Below, piece after piece: positions 44,107-52,914 of a stretch of 64,000 bases of DNA. The notes below the pieces were generated by a model. It was not told the DNA's origin. It searched no databases and saw only the letters and a list, made by a program, of their open reading frames with translations. Source of the stretch: Microbacterium paludicola (GTDB lineage Bacteria; Actinomycetota; Actinomycetes; Actinomycetales; Microbacteriaceae); assembly GCF_015235415.1 (NCBI RefSeq), contig NZ_JADGLL010000009.1, forward strand, positions 17,148 through 81,147. The letters are read 5' to 3'. Made by a program: the position numbers and the translations under genes. Position 1 is the first letter of the stretch. Every line of letters starts with the position of its first letter.

Positions 44107-45357
44107 TCAGCCGATGGCGGCCTGCACGTCGGACGTCAGCTTCTGCCACGTCGCGACGGGGTCGGCGCCGTTGATGATCTCGGCCTGTGCGATGCCCCAG
44201 TACTGCCACACCGAGCCCATCGCCGGGATCGCGGGCATCGCCACCGCCTGCTCGCCCACCGTGGCGAAGCCGCCGATGATCGGGTCCTCCGAGGCGGTCT
44301 CGGCCGCGGCGGAGAGGGCCGGCAGGATGTTGCCCGCCTCGAACAGCGCGAGCTGCGCGTCCTCGGAGCCGAGGTAGTTCACGAGGAAGTCGTTCGCGGC
44401 GACCTTGTTGTCCGACTCGGCCGAGACGAAGAAGCCCTTGACGCCCGCGAACGGCGAGGCGGGCTTGTCGGTCGGGCTCGGGACCGGGTCGATCGCGACG
44501 TCCACGCCGGCGTCGATCGCGGCGCCGACGTTCCACGGGCCGGTGAGCCAGTAGGCAGCCTTGCCGTCGATAAACGACTGCTTGGCGATGTCGCCGTCGA
44601 TGTCGGTGTTGAACACGCCGGTGCCGTTCTTGCCCTGGCCGGCGAGCCACTGGGCGAACTGCTCGCCTCCGGCGCTGCCGAGCTGCAGGTCGGTCGGGTC
44701 GTAGCCCTTGTCGTTCGTGCCGAAGACGGGGGCGCCGAACGCGGTCTGGAACGGGTACAGGTGGTAGGGGTTGCCCTCGGCACCCTGCTCGACGACGAAC
44801 GGCTGGTCGAGGCCGGCGGCCTTGCCCTTGGCGATCATGTCGTCGAAGCTCGTGGGCGCATCCGGCACGAGCGCCTTGTTGCGCAGCACGGCGATGTTCT
44901 CGACGGCGTACGGGAGCATGTAGACGGTGCCCTCGTAGGTGGAGGCGTCCAGCGCGACGGGCAGGTAGTCCGAGGCCGCGTCGCCGAGCTCGAGCGGCGC
45001 GACGACGCCGTTGGTGGCGAGCTCGCCCAGCCAGTCGTGGGCACCCATGGTGATGTCGGGGCCCTCGCCCGTCGGCACCTGCTGGATGAAGTCGTCCTTG
45101 ATGTCGGCGTTGTCCTTGCCGACGAGCTCGACCTCGACACCGGTCTGCTCGGTGTACGCGTCGGCCGCACCCTGCAGCGCATCCACGCGCTCGGCGTCGA
45201 CCCAGACGGTCAGAGTCGATGTGGCCTCGCCCTCGCCCTCGGCGGGGGCGGACGTCTCGCCGCCCTGCGGGGCCGGCGTGGACGAGCATCCGGCAAGGCC
45301 GAGAGTCGTCGCGATCGCGAAAGCCGCGACCAGGCGGCCCTTGCTGTTCACCTTCAT
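44107..45357 (-). CDS. ABC alpha-glucoside/maltodextrin-binding lipoprotein (MalE-type)
   Basis: A 416-residue lipoprotein with a signal peptide ending in TLGLAGC (Cys about 24), a Pro/Gly/Glu linker and a periplasmic-binding-protein fold beginning TLTVWVDAERVDALQGAADAYTEQTG. MalE-like segments include GPDITMGAHDWLGELATNGVVAPLEL and GVKGFFVSAESDNKVAANDFLVNYL. ATG at 45357 is preceded by AGAGG. Its promoter (-35 TTGCGG, 16-base spacer, -10 TATACC, 45418-45445 on the minus strand) is followed at once by a LacI-type operator. Confidence 0.93.
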   Translation of the reverse strand: MKVNSKGRLVAAFAIATTLGLAGCSSTPAPQGGETSAPAEGEGEATSTLTVWVDAERVDALQGAADAYTEQTGVEVELVGKDNADIKDDFIQQVPTGEGPDITMGAHDWLGELATNGVVAPLELGDAASDYLPVALDASTYEGTVYMLPYAVENIAVLRNKALVPDAPTSFDDMIAKGKAAGLDQPFVVEQGAEGNPYHLYPFQTAFGAPVFGTNDKGYDPTDLQLGSAGGEQFAQWLAGQGKNGTGVFNTDIDGDIAKQSFIDGKAAYWLTGPWNVGAAIDAGVDVAIDPVPSPTDKPASPFAGVKGFFVSAESDNKVAANDFLVNYLGSEDAQLALFEAGNILPALSAAAETASEDPIIGGFATVGEQAVAMPAIPAMGSVWQYWGIAQAEIINGADPVATWQKLTSDVQAAIG

Positions 45358-45403
45358 TGGCGTGTTGCCTCTCTGTCGTGGAATCGGCCACTCCGCCGAT
45401 TTC

Positions 45404-45417
45404 TGCAAGCGGTTACA
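45404..45417 (-). promoter_or_regulatory. LacI/MalR-type operator O1 (malE side)
   Basis: TGTAACCGCTTGCA on the minus strand, matching the TGNAANCGNTTNCA pattern of LacI-family operators, placed just downstream of the malE-type -10 (TATACC at 45418-45423) so that bound repressor would cover the start point. Confidence 0.65.
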
Positions 45418-45511
45418 GGTATACCCGTTCATCCCGGATCCGCAAAACGGCCCTTCTGTGATGCCAGAGGTTCGATACCCAACCGTGATGCACACGGACG
45501 CCGCTCCTGCC

Positions 45512-45549
45512 TGCAAACGTTTCCACATCCAGCCGGAATCGCATAAAGT
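45512..45549 (+). promoter_or_regulatory. LacI/MalR-type operator O2 and promoter of the GH13 gene
   Basis: Operator TGCAAACGTTTCCA (45512-45525) overlaps the -35 TTCCAC (45521-45526). A 17-base spacer leads to -10 TAAAGT (45544-45549). The gene's ATG is eight bases further on, so the transcript is probably leaderless and repressed by the LacI protein encoded downstream. Confidence 0.65.
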
Positions 45550-45557
45550 CTCATCTC

Positions 45558-47267
45558 ATGACTCCCGCTCCCACCCTGAGCCCGACACTCGTGGGCCCCG
45601 AAGGCGACGCCGCCGCCCCCGGCGCCGCCTGGTATCGCACCGCCGCGATCTACCAGATCTATCCCCGCTCCTTCGCGGACGCGAACGGCGACGGCATCGG
45701 CGACCTGCCCGGCATCACCTCGCGCCTGGACGCACTCCGCGACCTCGGCATCGACGCGATCTGGCTCTCGCCCTTCATGACCTCGCCGCAGAAGGACGCC
45801 GGCTACGACGTCGCCGACTACTGCGACGTCGACCCGCTGTTCGGCACGCTCGCCGACTTCGACGAGATGCTCGAGCACGCGCACGAGCGCGGCATCCGCG
45901 TGATCGTCGACCTCGTGCCGAACCACTCCTCCGACCAGCACCCGTGGTTCCAGGCGGCCCTCGCCGCCGCTCCCGGAAGCCCCGAGCGCGGCCGCTACAT
46001 GTTCCGCGACGGTCGCGGCGAGAGCGGCGAGCTGCCCCCGAACAACTGGCAGTCGGTGTTCGGCGGCAACGCCTGGACCCGCGTCACCGAGGCCGACGGC
46101 ACGCCGGGCCAGTGGTACCTGCACCTGTTCGACTCCTCCCAGCCCGACTTCGACTGGGCGAACGAGGAGGTGCGCGAGGAGTTCCGCCGCATCCTGCGCT
46201 TCTGGCTCGACCGCGGGGTCGACGGCTTCCGCGTCGACGTGGCTCACGGCCTGGTCAAGCACGACGAGCTTCCCGACTACATGCCGCCGGAGGACTCCGA
46301 CTCGATGGGCGGCAAGGAGCCGGTTCCCTACTGGGGTCAGGAGGGCGTGCACGAGGTGTACCGCGACTGGCGCCGCCTGCTCGAGGAGTACGAGGGCGAC
46401 CGCGCCCTGTGCGCCGAGGCGTGGCTGCCGACCGCGGCCGAGACGGCCCTGTGGGTGCGTCCCGACGAGATGCACCAGGCCTTCAACTTCCCGTACCTCA
46501 TGGCCGACTGGGATGCGGCGCAGCTGCGCGAGGTCGTCGACGAGTCGTTCCGCGCGTTCGGCGGCGTCGGCGCCCCGACCACGTGGGTGCTGTCGAACCA
46601 CGACGTGATCCGCCACGCCTCGCGCCTCGCGCTGGGCGCCGACGCGCCGCAGGGCCACGGCATCGGCCCCCTCTCCCCCGGCAAGCCGGACGCGGTGGTC
46701 GGCCTGCGCCGCGCCCGCGCCGCGACGTCGCTGATGCTCGCGCTGCCCGGCTCCGCCTACCTCTACCAGGGCGAGGAACTCGGCCTGCCCGAGGCGATCG
46801 AGCTTCCGGACGACGCGCGCCAGGATCCGACGTGGTTCCGCACGCAGGGCGAGCGCTACGGCCGCGACGGATGTCGCGTGCCGATCCCGTGGGAGGCCGA
46901 CGCCCCGGCGTTCGGGTTCAACGGCACGGGTGCTGCGTGGCTGCCGCAGCCGTCCGAGTGGGCGGAGCTCGCGCGCGATCGTCAGGAGGACGATCCGGAC
47001 TCGACGCTGAACCTGTACCGCACGCTGCTGCGCCTGCGGCGCGAGCTGGGCCTCGGCGCCGCGTACGATTTCGCGTGGGTGGAGGGCCTCCCGGCCTCCG
47101 CGGTCGCGTTCCGCAGCGGCGGGGTCACGGTCGTGGCGAACACCGGCGCCGAGCCGGTGCTGCTGCCGGAGGGTCGCGTCCTCGTCTCGAGCGGCGCGCT
47201 CGAGCAGGACGGATCCGGATCGCGCGTCCTTCCCGCCGACACGACCGTCTGGCTGATCCAGGACTGA
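45558..47267 (+). CDS. GH13 alpha-glucosidase (oligo-1,6-glucosidase-like)
   Basis: A 569-residue cytoplasmic alpha-glucosidase of family GH13. The four conserved regions are present: DLVPNHSS, GFRVDVAHG with nucleophile Asp227, AEAW with acid/base Glu287, and SNHD with Asp349. The residue after the nucleophile is Val228; in characterised GH13 alpha-glucosidases Val there goes with alpha-1,6 (isomaltose) activity and Thr or Ala with alpha-1,4, so isomalto-oligosaccharides are a likely substrate. ATG at 45558 has no ribosome binding site and follows a -10 by eight bases. It is divergent from the importer operon and 48 bases upstream of the repressor gene. Confidence 0.93.
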   Translation: MTPAPTLSPTLVGPEGDAAAPGAAWYRTAAIYQIYPRSFADANGDGIGDLPGITSRLDALRDLGIDAIWLSPFMTSPQKDAGYDVADYCDVDPLFGTLADFDEMLEHAHERGIRVIVDLVPNHSSDQHPWFQAALAAAPGSPERGRYMFRDGRGESGELPPNNWQSVFGGNAWTRVTEADGTPGQWYLHLFDSSQPDFDWANEEVREEFRRILRFWLDRGVDGFRVDVAHGLVKHDELPDYMPPEDSDSMGGKEPVPYWGQEGVHEVYRDWRRLLEEYEGDRALCAEAWLPTAAETALWVRPDEMHQAFNFPYLMADWDAAQLREVVDESFRAFGGVGAPTTWVLSNHDVIRHASRLALGADAPQGHGIGPLSPGKPDAVVGLRRARAATSLMLALPGSAYLYQGEELGLPEAIELPDDARQDPTWFRTQGERYGRDGCRVPIPWEADAPAFGFNGTGAAWLPQPSEWAELARDRQEDDPDSTLNLYRTLLRLRRELGLGAAYDFAWVEGLPASAVAFRSGGVTVVANTGAEPVLLPEGRVLVSSGALEQDGSGSRVLPADTTVWLIQD

Positions 47268-47315
47268 TCCACGGATCCGGATCGGATCCCGAGCACGCAA
47301 GGGAGCGCGCGGAGC

Positions 47316-48332
47316 ATGAGCATCGCAGAGGTGGCACGGCTGGCCGGAGTGTCCACGGCGACGGTGTCCCGCGCGCTGTCCGGGCGCGGCCACGTGTCCG
47401 CCGCGGCCCGCGAGCGCGTGGTCGCGGCGGCGCGGGAGCTCGGCTACGTGGTCTCCCAGGCCGCCTCGAGCCTTGCCAGCGGCCGCACCCGCAACGTCGG
47501 CATCGTGCTGCCGTTCCTCAGCCGCTGGTACTTCACCGCGGTGCTCGAGGGCGCGCAGCAGCGGCTGATGCGCTCGGGCTACGACGTGACGCTGTACAAC
47601 CTCGCCGGCGACGGCGGCGAGCGCCGCACGGTGTTCGAGCACTTCCTGCAGCGCCAGCGCGTGGATGCCGTGATCGCCGTGTCGCTCGAGCTCACCGAGC
47701 CCGAGGTCACGAGCCTCCACGCGCTGGGGAAGCCGCTCGTGGGCGTCGGCGGCCCGATCCCCGGCGTACGCACCCTCGCAATCGACGACGTGGCCGTGGC
47801 GACGCTCGCCACGGAGCACCTCATCGGCCTCGGTCATTCGCGCATCGGCCTGATCGGCGGCGACGTCGAGTCGGACGCCGACTTCCACCTGCCGACCAAG
47901 CGCCGTCAGGGCTGGGAGGCGGCCATGCGCGAGGCGGGACTTCCCATTGCCGAGAGCCGGGTCGCGAACGCCGACTTCACCGTGCAGGGCGGCTACCGGG
48001 CGGCGAAGCAGCTGCTCGGCGCTCCCCTGCGCGACCGGGCCACGGCGATCTTCGCCGCCTCCGACGAGATGGCGTTCGGCGCGATGCTCGCCGCGCGCGA
48101 CCTCGGCCTCAGTGTGCCGCTCGACGTGTCGATCGTCGGTGTCGACGACCACGACATGTCGGACTTCTTCGGCCTCACCACCATCGCCCAGTTCCCGGGC
48201 GCGCAGGGCGCGCTCGCTGTCGACATCCTGATGGCGCAGCTCGAGCCGAAGGGCGACGACACCCCGCCGTCCGACACCCCGCTGCCGTTCGAGCTGCGGG
48301 TGCGGTCGTCGACGTCCCGCCCGCGCGACTGA
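47316..48332 (+). CDS. LacI-family transcriptional repressor
   Basis: A 338-residue LacI/GalR regulator: N-terminal HTH MSIAEVARLAGVSTATVSRALSG (1-23) with hinge ARELGYVVSQAASSLASGRT (about 43-62), then a ribose-binding-type sensor domain (NVGIVLPFLSRWYFTAVLEGAQ ... FAASDEMAFGAMLAARDLGLSVPLDVSIVGVDD). ATG at 47316 follows GGGAGCG at a slightly long distance, with GGAG closer. Its neighbours and the two LacI-type operators at 45404 and 45512 identify it as the repressor of this alpha-glucoside module. Confidence 0.95.
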   Translation: MSIAEVARLAGVSTATVSRALSGRGHVSAAARERVVAAARELGYVVSQAASSLASGRTRNVGIVLPFLSRWYFTAVLEGAQQRLMRSGYDVTLYNLAGDGGERRTVFEHFLQRQRVDAVIAVSLELTEPEVTSLHALGKPLVGVGGPIPGVRTLAIDDVAVATLATEHLIGLGHSRIGLIGGDVESDADFHLPTKRRQGWEAAMREAGLPIAESRVANADFTVQGGYRAAKQLLGAPLRDRATAIFAASDEMAFGAMLAARDLGLSVPLDVSIVGVDDHDMSDFFGLTTIAQFPGAQGALAVDILMAQLEPKGDDTPPSDTPLPFELRVRSSTSRPRD

Positions 48333-48486
48333 CCGCGGGCATCCTGCGTCCGTTGCGCGTCCCGCGCTCAGGGGATGCGGGGCGGATGTCGCCTCCTGCG
48401 CCCGACACGCGCACGTGCACCCCGGGTCCCCTGAGTCCGGAACCGGATGCGCAGCGGCTGACCATCAGGGTGCTCGCCGCTGAGGG

Positions 48487-48702
48487 TGCTACTGTCGGGA
48501 ATGCGTCCGAGTCTCGGGCGCGTCGTCGTGTCTCGACAGGTCTCCCCAGAGACCAGGGCTCGCCGGATCGCATCCGGCTGACGCCCCGTCTTCCTGCCGC
48601 GGCGAACGGATCCGGCATCCGCCGTGTTCGCCTCCCACCGGCCTGCGCTTCCCTGCGCCCGCGCCCCTGTGCGCCTGGGCCGGATCATCGAAAGAAACAC
48701 AC
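48487..48702 (+). promoter_or_regulatory. Extended -10 promoter and long structured leader of the DEAD-box gene
   Basis: TG-C-TACTGT (48487-48495) is an extended -10, giving a leader of about 200 bases before the helicase ATG at 48703. The leader contains inverted repeats (GGTCTC/GAGACC near 48540-48558 and GCCGGATC/GATCCGGC-like near 48570-48586) that could form alternative hairpins. Such leaders are common for cold-induced RNA helicases. Between 48333 and 48486 nothing further was recognised. Confidence 0.5.
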
Positions 48703-50268
48703 ATGACCTCTGCCGCTGAGCAGATCTCCTTCGCCGACCTCGGCGTCCCCTCGATCCTCGTCGACGCGCTCGTCGCCATGGACCGTCCCACCCCCTTCCC
48801 CATCCAGCGCGAGACGCTTCCCTCGACGCTCGCCGGTCGCGACGTCCTCGGCCGCGGAAAGACCGGATCCGGCAAGACGCTCGCGTTCGCCATCCCGCTC
48901 GTCGCCCGCCTCGCCGCGAAGGGCCAGCGCGGTCGCGCCGGCTCGCCGGTCGCCCTCATCCTGGCTCCCACGCGCGAGCTCGCCACGCAGATCACCCGCA
49001 CGGTCGAGCCCCTGGCCAAGGCCGCCGGCATGGCCGTGACCACCATCTTCGGCGGCGTCTCGCAGAAGCCGCAGGAGGCAGCCTTCGCGCGCGGCGTCGA
49101 CATCGTCGTTGCCTGCCCCGGCCGCCTCGAGGACCTCATGGGTCAGGGCGTGGTGCGCCTCGACCGCGTCTCGATCACCGTGCTGGACGAGGCCGACCAC
49201 ATGGCCGACCTCGGCTTCCTCCCCGGCGTGACGCGCATCCTGTCGAAGACGCCGACCGACGGTCAGCGCATGTTCTTCTCTGCCACGCTCGACAACGGCG
49301 TGGACAAGCTCGTCAAGCGCTTCCTGCCGAACCCCGAGCACATCGCCATCGACTCGGCCGAGTCGCCGGTCGCCGCGATGACGCACCACCTCTTCGAGAT
49401 CTCCAGCACCGAGCTGAAGACCGACGTCATCAAGGCCCTCGCCTCGGGCACCGCCCGCCGCATGCTCTTCACCCGCACCAAGCACCAGGCGAAGAAGCTC
49501 GCGCGTCAGCTGACGGCGGCCGGCATCCCCGCCGTGGATCTCCACGGCAACCTGTCGCAGAACGCGCGCGACCGCAACCTCGCCGACTTCTCGTCGGGCG
49601 CCGTGAAGGTGCTCGTCGCGACGGACGTCGCCGCCCGCGGCGTGCACGTCGACGGCGTCGACCTGGTCGTGCACATCGATCCGCCGGCCGAGCACAAGGC
49701 GTACCTCCACCGCTCGGGCCGCACCGCCCGCGCCGGCGCCGCCGGCGACGTCGTGACGCTCATGGTGCCGTCGCAGCGCAAGGACACGGAGATCCTGATG
49801 CGCCGCGCGGCGATCGACGTCAAGCCGCAGCACGTCACGGCGAACCACTCGGCCGTCATCGCCCTCGTCGGCGAGGTCGCCGAGCGCGTCGCCCCGCGCC
49901 CGGGCGGCCCCGGTGCGGGCAACGCCCCGGCCGAGGGATCGACCGGCGGCGGTCGCTCGACCGGCGCGAACGCCCAGCGCAAGCGCGCGGCCCGCGAGGG
50001 CCAGGGCGCTGCGGGCGGCCAGCGCCACGGTCAGGGCGGCGGACGCGGACGCGGCGGTCGTGGCGGCCAGGGCGGCGGTCAGTCGCAGGGCGGCCAGCGC
50101 CAGGGCGCACCCCGCGGCGGCCAGTCGGCGCCGACGTACAGCACCTCGACCGGCCAGCCCGCGCAGCGCCCCGCCCACGGCGGCTCGGCGCACGGCGGCT
50201 CGACCGGTGCCGGCAACCCGGCCCCGCAGCGCCGCCGCGGCCCGCGCCGCGCGTCGAGCTCCTTCTAA
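48703..50268 (+). CDS. DEAD-box ATP-dependent RNA helicase
   Basis: A 521-residue RNA helicase. Motifs in order: Q motif PFPIQRETLP, motif I GKTGSGKT, PTRELATQ, GG, CPGRLEDL, DEAD in VLDEADHMADLGF, SAT in FFSATLDN, and in the second RecA domain LFTRTKHQAKKLARQL, ATDVAARGVHV and HRSGRTARAG. After about residue 395 a low-complexity, basic, Gly/Gln/Arg-rich tail (RGG-like: GGGRGRGGRGGQGGGQS) continues to the end, a probable non-specific RNA-binding extension. ATG at 48703 has only a poor ribosome binding site (GAAAG). Likely role: ribosome assembly or cold adaptation. Confidence 0.95.
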   Translation: MTSAAEQISFADLGVPSILVDALVAMDRPTPFPIQRETLPSTLAGRDVLGRGKTGSGKTLAFAIPLVARLAAKGQRGRAGSPVALILAPTRELATQITRTVEPLAKAAGMAVTTIFGGVSQKPQEAAFARGVDIVVACPGRLEDLMGQGVVRLDRVSITVLDEADHMADLGFLPGVTRILSKTPTDGQRMFFSATLDNGVDKLVKRFLPNPEHIAIDSAESPVAAMTHHLFEISSTELKTDVIKALASGTARRMLFTRTKHQAKKLARQLTAAGIPAVDLHGNLSQNARDRNLADFSSGAVKVLVATDVAARGVHVDGVDLVVHIDPPAEHKAYLHRSGRTARAGAAGDVVTLMVPSQRKDTEILMRRAAIDVKPQHVTANHSAVIALVGEVAERVAPRPGGPGAGNAPAEGSTGGGRSTGANAQRKRAAREGQGAAGGQRHGQGGGRGRGGRGGQGGGQSQGGQRQGAPRGGQSAPTYSTSTGQPAQRPAHGGSAHGGSTGAGNPAPQRRRGPRRASSSF

Positions 50269-50274
50269 GCGACA

Positions 50275-50290
50275 TCCCGCCTCGGCGGGA
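50275..50290 (+). terminator. First terminator hairpin after the DEAD-box gene
   Basis: TCCCGC / GCGGGA stem with a CTCG tetraloop, seven bases after the helicase stop codon. Confidence 0.55.
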
Positions 50291-50297
50291 CCAGAAT

Positions 50298-50345
50298 CGG
50301 TGCCGTCGGGCCGTCATCCATCCGGATGAGGGGCCGACGGCACCG
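50298..50345. terminator. Long hairpin between convergent helicase and ferredoxin-reductase genes
   Basis: Arms CGGTGCCGTCGGGCC (50298-50312) and its near-complement (50331-50345, one mismatch), with an inner CATCC/GGATG stem. It can terminate transcription from either side. Confidence 0.7.
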
Positions 50346-50361
50346 CTTCTCGCCAGATGCA

Positions 50362-50395
50362 CGAGAGCCCGGCCCCACCAGGCGCCGGGCTCTCG
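50362..50395 (-). terminator. Terminator of the ferredoxin reductase gene
   Basis: Perfect 12-bp stem CGAGAGCCCGGC (50362-50373) / GCCGGGCTCTCG (50384-50395) with a 10-base loop, 17 bases after the reductase stop. Confidence 0.75.
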
Positions 50396-50411
50396 GTCGG
50401 TCGGGGGCGGG

Positions 50412-51785
50412 TTACTCGCCCCGCGAGACCTTGATCATCTCGTCGCGGGGGACGACCTTGACCCGCGCACGGCCCTCGGGTGCACCCAGGGCGATCTCGT
50501 GCTCGTCGAGCCGGTGCCAGCCCTCGAGATCCGTCCAGGCGACGCCGCGCGAGGCGAGCAGCGCCGGGATCGCCTCCTCCGACGGATCGGCGGGCTGCCA
50601 CCACGACCCCTGGCCGTTGAGCAGGTGCTGGATGGTCTCCATCGCGTCCGACTTGGTGTGGCCGATGAGGCCCACGGGGCCGCGCTTGATCCATCCGGTC
50701 GCGTACATCCCGGGGATCCGCTCGTTCGAGTCGGGCGAGAGCACCTGGCCCTCGTGGTTCGGGATGACGCCGTGGCGCTCGTCGAACGGCACCCCCGGCA
50801 GCGGCGAGCCGAAGTAGCCAACCGCGCGGTACAGCTGCCCCATCGGCACCTCGCGCAGCTCGCCGGTGCCGACGACGCCGCCCTGCCCGTCGGGGCGGGT
50901 GCGCTCGTACACGAGGGCCGCGACCCGACCGTGCTCGTCCTTCTTGACCTCGATCGGCTTGGCCCAGAAGTGAAGGTGAAGGCGACGCGACGCCGTGCCG
51001 CCGGCGTTGTTCGCCGACTCGCGCTGACGCCACGACTGCAGCACGCGGTCGATGACCTTGACCTGCTTGTTCGTCTCGATCGCCGCCTTCGACGCCTCGT
51101 CGTAGTCGAAGTCCTCGTCGTAGACGACCATGTCGACATCCCGCAGCTCGCCGAGCTCGCGCAGCTCGAGCGGGGTGAACTTCACCTGCGCGGGGCCGCG
51201 ACGGCCGAAGACGTGCACGTCGGTGACGGGCGACGCGTCGAGGATCTCGTACACGTTCGGCGGCACCTCGGTCGGCAGCAGGTCGATCGCGTGCTTGGCG
51301 AGGATGCGCGAGATGTCGAGGGCGACGTTCCCGTTGCCGATCACGCCGACCGACGGCGCGGTCAGCGGCCACGTGCGCGGCACATCCGGGTGTCCGTCGA
51401 ACCAGCTCACGAAGTCGGCGGCGCCGTAGGAGCCCTCGGCGTCGATGCCCGGGATGTCGAGATCGGCGTCGCGCACGGCACCGGTCGCGAAGATCACCGC
51501 GTTGTAGTGGTGCTTCAGGTCGTCGAGCGTGATGTCCTCGCCGAAGCGGACGTTGCCGAACAGGCGGATGTCGCCCCGGTCGAGCACCTCGCGCAGCGCG
51601 CCGATCACGCCCTTGATGCGCGGGTGGTCGGGGGCGACGCCGTAGCGCACGAGCCCGTAGGGCGCCGGCAGGTTCTCGAAGAGGTCGATGGAGACGTCGA
51701 ACTTCTTCTCTGCCTTGAGCAGGATGTCCGCGGCGTAGATGCCCGCGGGTCCCGCGCCGACGATGGCCAGCCTCAGCTTGGTCAT
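50412..51785 (-). CDS. fprA: Ferredoxin--NADP+ reductase, adrenodoxin-reductase type
   Basis: A 457-residue FAD enzyme like mycobacterial FprA that moves electrons between NADPH and ferredoxins, for example for cytochromes P450 or iron-sulfur biosynthesis. FAD motif VGAGPAGIYAADIL (8-21), NADP motif IGNGNVALDISRIL (about 150-163), HVFGRRGPAQVKFTPLELREL, and the second FAD-contact region GWIKRGPVGLIGHTKSDAMETI near the C-terminus. ATG at 51785 follows GAAAGGAAAG. It is 71 bases downstream of the polyprenyl synthase gene on the same strand. Confidence 0.93.
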   Translation of the reverse strand: MTKLRLAIVGAGPAGIYAADILLKAEKKFDVSIDLFENLPAPYGLVRYGVAPDHPRIKGVIGALREVLDRGDIRLFGNVRFGEDITLDDLKHHYNAVIFATGAVRDADLDIPGIDAEGSYGAADFVSWFDGHPDVPRTWPLTAPSVGVIGNGNVALDISRILAKHAIDLLPTEVPPNVYEILDASPVTDVHVFGRRGPAQVKFTPLELRELGELRDVDMVVYDEDFDYDEASKAAIETNKQVKVIDRVLQSWRQRESANNAGGTASRRLHLHFWAKPIEVKKDEHGRVAALVYERTRPDGQGGVVGTGELREVPMGQLYRAVGYFGSPLPGVPFDERHGVIPNHEGQVLSPDSNERIPGMYATGWIKRGPVGLIGHTKSDAMETIQHLLNGQGSWWQPADPSEEAIPALLASRGVAWTDLEGWHRLDEHEIALGAPEGRARVKVVPRDEMIKVSRGE

Positions 51786-51855
51786 GACTTTCCTTTCAGG
51801 CGGTCAGGCCTTCGATACACAAGAGTCTGCCGCGCGACGCCGGATGGATCCGGTG

Positions 51856-52914
51856 TCAGCTGCTGCGGTCGACGAGCGACTCGGCGAAGCGCACGAGCGC
51901 CTCGCGCACGCCGCCGCGCGGCAGCGGGTCGAGGGCGTCGATCGCCTCGCGGGTCCAGGTCAGGGCGAGCTCGCGCGTGCGCGCGGTCGCGGGGTGGTCG
52001 CGCAGGACCGCGAGCGGCTCATCCAGGATGGCCGGGTCCTCGCCCTCGCCGATGCGGGCGACGCCATCGTCGATGCGCTGCGTGAGCGCGCGCGACTCGT
52101 CGTCGTCGGCCGCGGCGAGCAGCAGGTACGGCATCGTCGGCACTCCGGCGCGCAGATCGGTGCCGGGGACCTTGCCCGTCTCGGACGCATCCGCGGACAG
52201 GTCGATCACATCGTCGAGCAGCTGGAACGCCACGCCGACCTTCTCGCCGTACACGCGCAGCGGCTGGTGGAAGCGCTCATCCGCGTTGGAGAAGATCGCG
52301 CCGGCCTGCACGGACGCGGCGATCAGCGAGCCGGTCTTGTCGGCGAGCACCTGGATGTAGAACGCGATCGCATCCTGACCCGGCTGCGCACCGACCGTCT
52401 CGTGCATCTGGCCGAGCACGAGCCGCTCGAACGTGTCGGCCTGCAGCGCCATGGCGCGCTCGCCGAGGCGGGCCATGATCTGACTCGCGCGCGAGAACAG
52501 CAGGTCGCCGGTCAGGATGGCGATGCTGTTGCCCCACACCTGGTGCGCGCTCGCGACGCCGCGGCGGCGGTCGGCTCCGTCCATGACGTCGTCGTGGTAC
52601 AGCGAGCCGAGGTGCGTGAGCTCGAGGGCGGTGGCCGCGTCGATCACCGCCGGGACGGTGCCGTCGCCGAGCTGCGCCGACAGCATCGTGAGCATCGGAC
52701 GCACGCGCTTGCCGCCGGCCTCGTAGAGGTAGCGCGCGGTGGCGTCGACAAGCTCATCGGCCGAGTGGAGCTCGTCGGCGAGACGTTCCTCGACCTGCTC
52801 CAGGCCGTCCTCGATCAGCCCGATGAGCCGCTTCGATCCCGGCCCGGCGAAGACGCGTTCGCTGAGGCCGAATCGACTCGCCATGGAGGAGCCCGTCGCC
52901 GGTCGGGGTGTCAC
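51856..52914 (-). CDS. Polyprenyl diphosphate synthase (menaquinone side-chain type)
   Basis: A 352-residue trans-isoprenyl diphosphate synthase. First Asp-rich motif DDVMD in SLYHDDVMDGADRRRG with the upstream GGKRVRP; second Asp-rich motif in FQLLDDVIDLS. The genomic link with menG indicates that it builds the long side chain of menaquinone. GTG at 52914 is chosen: it overlaps the menG stop (GTGA) and TAGGCT lies six bases before it; an in-frame ATG (MASRFGL) ten codons on is an alternative start. Chain length cannot be told from the sequence by eye. Confidence 0.9.
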   Translation of the reverse strand: MTPRPATGSSMASRFGLSERVFAGPGSKRLIGLIEDGLEQVEERLADELHSADELVDATARYLYEAGGKRVRPMLTMLSAQLGDGTVPAVIDAATALELTHLGSLYHDDVMDGADRRRGVASAHQVWGNSIAILTGDLLFSRASQIMARLGERAMALQADTFERLVLGQMHETVGAQPGQDAIAFYIQVLADKTGSLIAASVQAGAIFSNADERFHQPLRVYGEKVGVAFQLLDDVIDLSADASETGKVPGTDLRAGVPTMPYLLLAAADDDESRALTQRIDDGVARIGEGEDPAILDEPLAVLRDHPATARTRELALTWTREAIDALDPLPRGGVREALVRFAESLVDRSS

